Below are positions 46,318-58,300 of a DNA stretch of 64,000 bases, piece after piece (position 1 is the stretch's first letter; every line of letters starts with the position of its first letter). The stretch spans positions 3,342,897-3,406,896 of the forward strand of contig OX246740.1 in assembly GCA_945910005.1 (NCBI GenBank). The letters run 5' to 3'. Source of the stretch: Isoperla grammatica. Lineage: Eukaryota; Arthropoda; Insecta; Plecoptera; Perlodidae. The notes under the pieces were generated by a model that did no database searches, was not told the origin of the DNA, and saw only the letters and a program-made list of their open reading frames with translations. The translations under genes and the position numbers were made by a program.

Positions 46318-49300
46318 TTAGACAGGTTTCAGAGCTGACGCTGCTTGCAGTATTTGTACCATAACCTCAGTGACATGTTTCTCGAGGTCTTGTTTTAGTC
46401 TTCTACTATCTTCTACAGAAGTGTCGGCTTTCTGCAAGTTATGGAGAAGATCGCGAATTCCAGGAAATGCTGAACTGGCATACGAATCAAACAGGCTCGG
46501 AGAAAATAGCACGTGTCTGAAAAATGAAAATTGAATAATGAACAGTAGTGGTGGAGGCAGTAGTGGAGGCAGTGGTAGTGGTAATGGTGGTGGTGGTGAT
46601 GGTGATGGTAGTGGTAGTGGTGGTGGTAGTGGTAGTGGTGTTGGCAATGGTGGTGGTAGTGGTAGTGGTGTTGGCAATGGTGGTAGTAGTGGTAGTGGTG
46701 TTGGCAATGGTGGTAGTAGTGGTAGTGGTGTTGGCAATGGTGGTGGTAGTGGTGGTAGTGATAGTGGTGGCGGTGGTGGTAGTGGCATACCATACTTATT
46801 TCCTGAATATTGAGCTAAGGAGGACAGGAAGGAACCAACAGCTTACCTTGTAATAGTTGCGGTCTTTGGAGTCAATAGAAACACATTTCCTTCCAATAGA
46901 TTTCTTTCCAAAAGAAACATATTTCTTGAATATGTTAGATTGGCTTGTTCTTTACAAACCCTGCGTCCAATATGTGTGACTGTGAGTACTGAGTGGTACT
47001 GTTGTGATCTACCTCCAGCCCTCCAGGTTGTACCTCCATTAAGTAGCCACGTACGTACACTAGACTGACAACAGGTGGTTGCTGCGTGCTAACTACGTAG
47101 ACTGTATCTCACCTGGTGTTTGGCCGGCCGGGTAGGCCCCCTGGTAAAATGAAACTCCGTTCCAGTTGCATTAACTGGTCGTTTAATGCTCGAACTTGCA
47201 GTGAACTGTAATCAAAATGCAAATTATTTGTTAACAAATCCACTAGAAGAAGTATTTATTGCAATTATTATTCTGTTATGTACCAGTTTGAGTCTATATA
47301 ATACTAAAGAATTAAATGTTTGTAAAACTTTCAAGATTTAAAAATGACATATAATCTGAAAATGGGTTCCTTTGATTGTACCTTATATTTGTCTTATACT
47401 GACACATAATCATGAGAATTAAAGAACATGAAAATAGTTGACTAGTACTACTAATTCCAAATTAGATTTAAAAAAAAAACAGAACTTTTCAAAATCAAAT
47501 TTTGTAGAAATAGGAGGAAGCCTATTTATCTTTTATCTATGCAATCAAGAATGTTTTATCATTTTATTACTAATTTGTTGGTCTACTTTTCATTTTAAAC
47601 AGTTTTAATATAAATATAGGTCCTATTGTATTATACTCTTTGCTTCTAATAAGAGTCTTCACACATCAACTCCACACATCAATAATTATTAATTGAAGTA
47701 GGCACTTACTCAGCTAACTTTGTTTGTTTTAAACGATCGTGCCAGTTATCCACAGCTGTTGTGAAATTTCTTATTGCTTGAAGTAAATAACCTGATGAAA
47801 AAATGGTAACAGTTTAAAATTAATATCTGTATATATATGTGTATCTGTATGTGTATGTGTATGTATATCTTGGCCTCATATCTAACTTGTACTTTGGGTT
47901 GAGTGGAACACCGAGTAGTACATAACAGAAGAATTGAATGTGGCCAAACTGTAGTTATTTTATCATACCTAATAGTAAAAAAAATATGTAAAAACAATTG
48001 ACCACTTACTTGTAGAAATACCATGTATTTCCAACTGACTGATTAGTGGTGTTTCTTTCAATTCTCGTGAACTCTTCTCCATAGACTTGGCTAGGTCTCT
48101 TGGCTCCAGAGGTAAAATTATAGAGTCTATAAATACATTAAACAAGATTCAGTAACTCTTCTTCTTCTTGTGCCAACAATTGACCTATTTGGTCATCATG
48201 CGCTATCACGGTTCCCAGTAGAGTCGAGATAGGATTCTTTTTCTGCCTCCGCCATATTTTTTGGCATTGCAAATCTTACATCTTGAAGTGCCGGGCATCT
48301 ACGTAGGTGCCCAACTACATAGCCTACATCATATTGTTAAGAATTAGTTTCGGACGAGGACAACAAATCCAAAAGGCAATAAGTGCATTATTATTTTTAA
48401 GTGTTAAAATTAATTATCTTCTTCTACTATTTAAATCTCCACATTTGGCTATGTGCTGGATCTGGTCAACGAGTAGAGAGACATTCTTCTTTTTCCTCCC
48501 TCTTTATGCCATTTGGCATTGCGTCACGTTCACCTGCTAGTTCTGTACGTATAAATAAGTGACTCAAATCTTGTTTGCCATTCCCACACAGTTTACAGGC
48601 ACTGGTTTCAAACACACCTATTGGAAGTGCTTCCCTAGAAGATCGTAGTGTTTTTGTATTATTTAATAATTATTACATTTTCCATTTACTGTCATTTAAT
48701 ATTAATTGTAACACAATTGTAATTGAACTGAGTAATACATTAATCTTCAAAATTGGAATTTGAAATCACAACTTGATTTCATTCATGGGTATGAATTTCA
48801 ACATTGTAATTTAGTTTTAAACCTAAGAATAAGATTTACACGTATCAAGTAGGATTTCCTGGATTCATGTACAACTAATTTGTATTAGTTTTCAAAAGTA
48901 AGGCATAAATTTGTGGCAAGCCAAAACTTTTGACTCTCAATGTTGAATTTTAGGGAAAATTCGTGAATCTACCAGTACTGATACTGTATCTAGGTAGCCT
49001 ACTTGAATAATAAATGTTAAACCTACCTGCTAAGTCCAACAACATCACCATAGCTAGTTGACTGCATGAACGATGGATATTGAAGCTTGGATCAATAAGA
49101 TTCTCCATCAGATACAGTGTGTCATATCCTGTATGATACGGGGGATATATACCCATCGTGTACTTCTGAAAGAGATTTACTGAATATAATCACAACCTAG
49201 TTACCTACAAGGGTGCCATATACCCTACATTTTAAAATTTAAAAAAATCTATGATTAGGGCACAGATGTTCCTGATATCTCCTTCTTTCTATCGGTAAAT

Positions 49301-52300
49301 ACGTGCCTAAATAACAGTTTAAAGTATATTTTAAGTGTTACTGCATGATGCCAAAAAATACATACATATTTTATTTTGCCTAAAAATACCTACTTTCATT
49401 ATTTTTATTACTCGTAAGCTCTTTTTGGGGGATTTTAAGGTATAGCCTACTATTTACTTTCCTATTTTGTAACTATTTCCTGAAATCGAATTATTTCCTG
49501 AACTATTCGTCAAACTATTTGAGAAACTCGAATTTTCATGCAGCCGTCATTATTTTGTTATACACTAACAAATTGTAGTAGCCTCAAAAATTTTAAATTT
49601 TATAAATGTATAGCCTACACTAATTTTAATCTATGATGTTCTAGGTTATTATTTTTGTAGTTTGCTGTTTGTATTATGTCTTCAATATTGTGTATGATCA
49701 ACACTTATATTTGTCACCTTACAGGAAGGTAAGCTTTTGGATCCTAGGTACTATTCCAGCCGATTGGCATCTATATAACTTACGTAGGTAAGATTAGAAA
49801 TTGAAATTACAATTTTGAATACATACCTGATTATCAATTTTAAACCAGATATCAGCTACAGGTATGCCAGCGTAGAAGGCAAATGGAGCCAAATCACTGC
49901 CGGCACCCACTGCAAATATCCTGAAAGATGAAAAATTGTGTTTATTCACTAGTACATACCAGATACGGGCTTTCGTGGCCTGGTTTAATGTTAATAAAAT
50001 AAAAAACTATTTGGTTGTTTCCTCACGGCGTTGACATCGATTTGTCAACACCGTGGAGAAGTAAACAGATAAGTTTTGTTAGTTTGATCAACACAATTTA
50101 CACTCTATAGGGATATAGTGAGGTACATTAAAAATAATGTGATAGAGATTTGCACTGCAACTGACTAGGCTGAATACATTCGACAATGCCAATTACCGTA
50201 GTTCAGGGGTGCCCAACATACAGCCCGCCAAGCCATTTCATCTGGCCCACACCTCCCACTTACATTCCAGTCTCACGACTAAACCCACGAAGAAAATTCA
50301 GTTTTATCTGAAAGCACATTGTTTTGACATTTATTCGGTGGATATGTGTATAACTATATTTTAGACTGCGCAGCAAAAAATGATCACAATTCTTTTGTAT
50401 CTAGTACTTCTAGTTTTGTTCTTGGTCAAGCCTACTTTGTTGGAAGCCGAGAAAGGGATGGTATTGTTGTTTTCTGTGGCGACATCCGACTTACAAACTA
50501 GCGAGTACTCTACTGGCACAGACAACAAATGCTACTGGTTTACCAAATGTCCCCGCCAATATGTTTCACCCTTTTAGTTGTGATCTTGCAAAGGTATCAT
50601 CATGACTCGAAGCACAAAAATGAGTGTGATAAATATGAAAGGTTAATTTTTAATTGAAAAGGTAAATAAACTTGAGAAAAATCTTGTATCGCAGCACAGT
50701 ATGTTTAAAAAGAAGGTAAATGAGAATCAAGCGTCGGTCCGCGCTAGTTTTCGTGTTGCACACAATCACTAGGAGCGGGGGGAAGACCATTTTCTGATGG
50801 GGAATTTGATATAGATATAGAATAACCAGACTATCTACGTGTATATATGTGGCCCACTTCTAAATTAAGTTGGGCACCCCTGCCGTAGTTGGTTGCATGG
50901 GGTGTGGTTTTAACATAGGGAATGTGTTTATTCCTCCTTATATCTGTTTGGAGACAAGTGCTATATCGTTCTGGATGTGTATACGCTAAGAAGTTAAGAA
51001 CCTCCTTGCACAAATTTAGGACCTGGAATACTCAAGACAAGTTGGCCACAAATTTAAAAACTCCTGAAGCAAAATACGTATATAATTAATTGGTACAAGG
51101 ATAGACACCAAAACAGCTTTCCTGAGGTTTAAACTGATTTGGTATAGAAACTAAATGAGACATGAAAAGATAGAGGAAGAGAACAAATTTTACGAGACAT
51201 TTTGGTCTCATATTACCTATTTTTATACTTTCGACTTCTTCGCCTAATTATTAAAATTGTCACATATACGTTATTTAAAGACTTACATGTCATCATCTTT
51301 AGTTCCATTCGGAAAAGTAGATTGCCAGTTCTCATAGACACTTAGCTTGGGATCAGTGGGTGATTGAACCTAGATGGAAAAGTTTTAACATATAAAATCG
51401 ATATTATGAAATATGAATGAAAAAGTCATCATCTTTAGTTCCATTCGGAAAAGTAGATTGCCAGTTCTCATAGACACTTAGCTTGGGATCAGTGGGTGAT
51501 TGAACCTAGATGGAAAAGTTTTAACATATAAAATCGATATTATGAAATATGAATGAAAAAGTCCATTAAGATAATACACATAAAAACTAAAAAACAAAAG
51601 CAATTGCCAATTAGTCATGTAATGAATTCAATAAATGCTGTTGGTTGTCTGGTTGGAGAAAACAGTCAGTTATCATTATTTTGACAAGTATGGTCATGTA
51701 CCGTAATTCAACCAGAACGACCAATGAAGATAGTTATAACTATGTAACTATTGTTATAACAATGAGAATAACAAACACAATGACCAGCCCGGTTGATTCG
51801 GTTGCAATTAAGGTACGCTCACGCACCTTATAGGTACAGATAAATATATAGTTATAACCAACAAATAATTTTACATTGTACAAAAGTCAAAAACAGATTT
51901 GTTTACTCTGAATGAAGAGGTGACAAATAAAATTGAAATTGACTCAAGCACTAAAGATTGGTAGCCTACTAAGCAAACTTACTAAAAAGTAAAAACAAAT
52001 GAAGACAAAACCCTTTAAAAATAAATATATGGATATAGGTGTTGATATACGTATTTAAAAACTTTTTAAATTTGCACTAGGAGGGACTACACCAAATTAT
52101 GGGTAACCCAACCAGTTTGAAATTGGTTACATTCCAAACCAGTTGCTCAAAAATACAAAAGTATCAAGAATATTAAATAAATATAGACTACCCTATACAG
52201 TAGGATAGACTAATACCTAGCCTACAACGGTTCAAGGACGCTAGCCCCTCACTGCACCTTCATTATAGCACACGTTGAATTGTCCAGAGATTCCACAAAA

Positions 52301-55300
52301 CAACTATGTAAATACAATTCGTGCAGCCGCAGTTACAAGAATGGCAATACAGTGTACTTCCTTCTTATTGCAAGTTGATTTTCACAGCAAAGAGAATATA
52401 GCAAATATCGTATTTACCTGAATCCACGACTATAATTAGTATTTCCTTTTGTATCGTTAAAATATCGAGGGTCGTCATATAAATTCGCGTATTAAGTTTA
52501 TCAATTTGAATGTGATTTTTTCCAGTTTTAAATTCTTGAAAATAGGGGGTCGTCTTAAATGTGAGGTCGTCTTCTATTCGGGTAAACTCAGTAGGCCTAC
52601 TTATTTTATATTTTATTTGAAACAGTGTTTCTGGTTTGTAAAAATTTTATTTTGTATATAGTTTCTAAATCCTAATTGGTACCTGCTACTGAAAACAAGT
52701 GTGAATGTATACAGGCAAGAAAACCTGTCTCACCATCTTGGTTGCTCGGACCACCATGCTGTTCAACAACGGAGACGCAGAGACCTCCAAACCAGGACCC
52801 GAAACACAGATGTCCGTGTTGATGTACCCGACTGCTCGATTCATCAACTTGTTCGCATTTTCCTGCGGATAAATCACACTTACAGCAGTTGGATTTCAAT
52901 ATGAAGTAAATAGTAACTTGTAAAGCACGTTCAATTAGGGCTGTCCAATTTTGATTAAATCTTTCTTCCTTGATTTTATTTAATCTGATGAAAAATTAAA
53001 TAAGTCATTCCTTTTTGAAAATATGTTAGGGTTTTTATGACATTTTTGAACGTGAAAAGAAAGTGAATATTTAATTTTATGGTACATGTATCAAAATAAT
53101 AATCTATAAACATATTATTTTTGTATATATTTTGAAATATATTATTCCAATACAAATATGAATTTCCCAGTTAAGAGTGCTAAAGACTGCATCCAAAGGC
53201 CACAGAGAAAACAATACATGTAAAAAAATATGTAGGCTTACTTGCAAATACAATTGGTGTTAAAAATTGATGTACAAAAAATTCAAAGCCCAACCATTAA
53301 TAATATGGATACAAATATTTAAAACATGTATTATTGTCTACTCACTCCCATAAGAACTAAGTTTCAATGGAGGACATTACTACATCATTTTATTACGTGT
53401 GTTGTTACTATGACTGCTCAAAAGCCGCAATCAAATTTGGAACGCAGCGCAGGTCAAAAACACCTTTAATACTGTACATTTGTTGTCAAATTAAATTAAA
53501 TAAATGAAATACCAATGCATGTGTGTGTTACATACTTCAACCCACTCCTGTGTTCCAATGATGCCATATTCCTCGGCAGCCCAACTGCCAAATATCATTG
53601 ATCTTCTAGGTCGCCAACCTAACAAACACAAGATTTAACTACTTTAGAGGAAAATATGCATAAGAAAAGTATGAAGCCATAGTCATCAACAGTAAGTGAA
53701 TATCCCACTATCTTATATCCTTAAAACAATTCGTCAATTTAATGAATTTATATCTTCTGTTGTTTTCATGACACTAGTAGTGCCCAAAATAAAAATATTT
53801 AAAGGGAAACTATTTATAAGTACTGTACTAACAAGTTTGGATCACCATATGCAAATGTACATAGGCCCTACGGTACCTCACTTTTTGTACTTGTCCATTT
53901 TCGAAAAAAAAAATTTGTCTTAGACCCATAGAGTTCTGTGCGCCTCATGTAATTGTTCTAAAATTAATACATATTAACCAGAAAGAAAAAAGAAATAGCA
54001 TAATTAATACTCTTTATGAGTAAAAATACAATTTTTCTTCTTATTATAATATTAATCCTAAAGTCGTCGTACAACAACTTCAGTAATGCTTTCGTCATCA
54101 ATCAGTGACGTGTTTACGGTCTCGGCCAACCCGAGCAGGTATTTGAATTAGCCACGGCCGCTGGTTGGCTGCCGCTCACCCACCCGTGACGGAAGCATTA
54201 CTGAAGTTGTTGTACGACGACTATAACTCGGTTCCAACTGTGACAGGTTGACTGGTGGTTTTCCACCATTATCTAGCACATGAAACTTGTAGATACTAAG
54301 TATTACATTATATATTTAAATATTAAAAATTAAAATATAACAAACTTTTCCCCTTTTAATTTCTTATTTGTCTGTCATTTGCACACAAATGATTCCTCTC
54401 TGATTAAATTAATATTATTATATTTTTTATCAGTGTTACAAAATACACATTACCAGTACACTTAGAATATTACTACTAACACTAAAAGAAAACAATAAAC
54501 ATAGGCATAATAAATAGAAGATATGAGGTGAAAGAATGCACAGTCAGCAAGCTATATTGACAGCAAATAAGGTAGCCTAACTGAAAATGTAAATGTATGA
54601 ACTGGCCCGTTTAATTGTTAATTTCCTGACTGGAAAGTGTTAAAAATTGAAAGACAGTAATATTGTATATATCATGATATCATCTACACTAACCATTTTT
54701 GGCAAGTTGTCCAAAGATTCGTACTGTCTCCATAAGCTGTGCTGTACCGCTGGATGGATCCACTGCACCAAAACCCCACGCGTCTCGGTGGTTCCCTTGG
54801 ATGACGTACCGATCTACCAACAACAATACATAATCAACATCAATACAGTTAGCTGCCACTACCAGCGTTAACATATCCACCGCACCAAAACCCAATGTGT
54901 CTTGGTGGTTTACATTACAAAGAATGAATTGCATTAAAGCCGGAAAATTATATGTATTTAATATTTTCTTAAAAAGGAACTTAAATTCTGTGTAATACTA
55001 ACAGTGCAGGAACTAGTTGTACTGACATAAGTACTAAAACGTACACCCTAACTAGTTACTAGAAGGTATTGCTTCCGTCAAGTTTACTATGCAAAACACT
55101 GCTGTATTCCTTTGTTGGCTGACTATGTTCAGACTTGGTTCCTACCTGGTTCTGAAGCTCCTGTCAACTTGCCAATCACGTTGTGAACAGTCACACGTTT
55201 CAGCATGTTGTGAACCTCTAGTCTAACTTTCATGTCTTTACGAGTAGAATCAAATCCAGGACCAATCTTTAGTGGGAGACTTAGGTAGCCAGACCATTTG

Positions 55301-58300
55301 CTTGGAACTGTTTCACCACCAAACATCCTGGAAAAATAATTAATCTGTATTGCAAATGGACAATATGCATTAAGTTGTTTCTATTTTTCTATTTTTTTAA
55401 AATGTATATTTGTTAAAAATTATTTTAAGTTTACAGAAGAGCATTATTTTTATGATACAGCAGTAAAATGTTTAATTTAGTACATACCAAATTTCATAGG
55501 CATATTCAAATTGGCTTATATGTTTTGCATTGAACCAGAAACCTACATTCTTCCTTTGGATTTTTCTTTAAAAGTTGACTCATTTATATAAACAGGAGAT
55601 GGAACACACTTAGCAGTTAATTGCTCTGGAAGCTGTTCTTGAACTAATGCTTGATTTGTCATGCTAAGCCAATGCAATAAACCATGCACAACATGCTTTG
55701 GCTTACTTTAGAAACTTCTCAGCGTCTTTGTAACTGATGGGCTGACATGGTATCTTCGCTAAAAGAGTTTGATTTTGCGGTATTCTGTATGCACCATCTG
55801 CGAAAAATACATCTTTATTTTGTTTTGTAAAACATGATCAGCAGGTCAAAAATATACCTAGGAATTGTATAAAAAGAATAGATCGGCCTAGAAGTACTTC
55901 ATATCAGCTATAGCTAGCATTACATGAGTGTTTCAGGAAAGAACTACAGCATTGAGCGGAACCGGTTTGGAACCGGTTTACGGGTACACAACGTCATCTC
56001 TATAATTAACAATAATAGCGGAGCAATATGATTATGCCACCGTTTGCAATGTGACTAACCTACAGATGGCCAGTGTGGTGTTAGAGGGTCGCCTATGTCC
56101 GTGAATACTGTTCCTCGTTGGATTCCTGAAGAAGGCAACATTATCGTGTTCGGATAAACCACGTCCTTATCCAAACCGTCCACCGCAACATCTTTGGGGT
56201 CGGAGTACAGGATTACGCCAGTCGCCCCACGCTCTTCAGCATTCAGAACCTGGAAGAAATCATAATACTGTGACGAAAAGAGAAGCCAAGAAAAATGCTT
56301 GATAATGACACAAATATTTCTTTTCATTCCCGCATTTGGATCTGGAGTAGAATAGATCCAGGGAAGCTTTACGTATCATACAACGTGACTAAATGAGCTG
56401 ACGCCACATAACTTGAGACCTGCGCAGGTTGACATTGTATCCTCAACTGCACCCACATCCGCGAGATCAAAACTACACCTGCACATTCAAACCCGCCATA
56501 CTTTCTCAGTTTTCTATAATTTGTGTGTAAAATGTAAGATGTAAAAAATGTATGGAAATCAGCATGCTGATCTAATGAGTTTGTATGCATTTTGTCAAAT
56601 AATAATATTATTTTATTTCATGATCATACTTTTATTTTCAGAACCAGTGAATATAAAATAATAAATATTGATATTTTCGAAATTGTGACAAATTCCGAGT
56701 TTCATCCACCCTTGAAGATTATTATTTATTATAGTAGCATCGTTAATGGAAGACTCTACAAAATGTATTTCAACCTACCTTATTCCCTCTGAAGATTTGT
56801 CCATGCCGAGCCAAACAGATTTTCCCAGTAACATTCACTCCAAGTTGCTCTAAAACCTGAAAGTCTTCAACACTAGCATAGTTTACATAGACCAAATCAC
56901 CAACGACGGTCCCTATAACAAAATATAGGCACATGAGAAAACAAAAACAAATAAGTAAGTAATTAATTTCATATACAAATGCATGAATAATGTTCACTGT
57001 AATATTCAGAATAAGACACTTCAAATATGTGCATGTTCTTGAGGTGAAGTTACTGTGTACTCTGTTACTGAACGCTGCTGAAAAGATATCTTAAATTGTT
57101 GTCCCAATATTCTTTGGAAATCTAGAAAATATAGCAGAAAGACAAAAATAATATTATAAACGAATACGAGAAGTGAACAAAGTGAAATCAAGTTGTAGAC
57201 TTCTGAACTACCTCTGACAGTCGTAGACCACTTAACTACCTCTTACAGAATAGTAATTTTTTTAATTGTCCGGTTGTATAGGTACTTTTAACTAAAGTGT
57301 AAAGAAAGAGGTAAGATGACCATTTTACAAACTGTTCAGTTTTTTATGACTAATTAATTTTGATCTCCTGCCAAAAATAATTAATATTAGCACACTTTAT
57401 ATTTTTGCTTAGAGGATCTTCCATTACAAAGTATAAAGAGCTATTTTGTGAACTCAATAGCAACATACCATTTGGAGCATATGCATTAAAAGCATGTACA
57501 AAATTTGGATCTTCATCTTGCGATAATAATATGTCTTCCATATGAGAGCTTTGGTGTATAACAAATCCATCTGCATTCAGCAAACTCACCTGAAATGAAA
57601 CAAGAGAAAAATAAATTTAGTACATCTCGACACAGAAATGGGGCCAACTTGTACAGCAGTGACAATTTTGGGGCTTGTCAAATATCACCATGCTGGAAAA
57701 GTTTCAACCTTTTGTAGTGTTACATCTATTTGTTTGTCTATACTCTATTCCATTCAGTAACAGAACTAATTTACAAAGGAGAACAATAAATTCATAATGA
57801 AATTAAGTGATGGAAATGAAATGAAACACCGATTTCTTTACTTCAATGTCGATGTTGTGACTGTACTTGAAGGCAATAGTATGAAGTGGCTCTCTGTCTG
57901 GGTCCAGAGTGACTCTGCCAGTAGTAAGAGAAGAGGACTGGTGACAAAATTAGATCGTCCCAGTTTCCCTTTACATCTATATACTTTCCCCCTCCCTTTC
58001 CTCCAATCTCCTCCGACTTTGTATTACCTAGGTGTCGAGCTTACAAGTACAGTATCTTTTGATTTCCTTTTTTCCCCCTTTTCTCTTTTACCTTTCCAAT
58101 TCTCCTGTTCTTTTCGTCATACACATAATAAATATATTGAATAAATAATATATTATTCTTACTTGATTTACTTATATTTAATTTTCCTTATTATTCTTGC
58201 TTTTTTTTAACAGGCATACAGTAGTTTTTTCGGTATTTTATGATTTTTCATTATGATTTGTATATATAGTTCTATTTATTGTCCTCCTTTGCAAATGAGT

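Noticed and set aside
46413..46853. Proline-rich, histidine-rich and glycine/serine-rich frames
   Set aside because: They lie in the last intron of the M28B gene and arise from a GGT/AGT simple repeat; only 46318-46516 is exonic.
50380..50577. 65-codon frame with a hydrophobic start, resembling a secreted peptide
   Set aside because: It lies inside a non-autonomous hAT element, with no splice or polyadenylation context and no known family.
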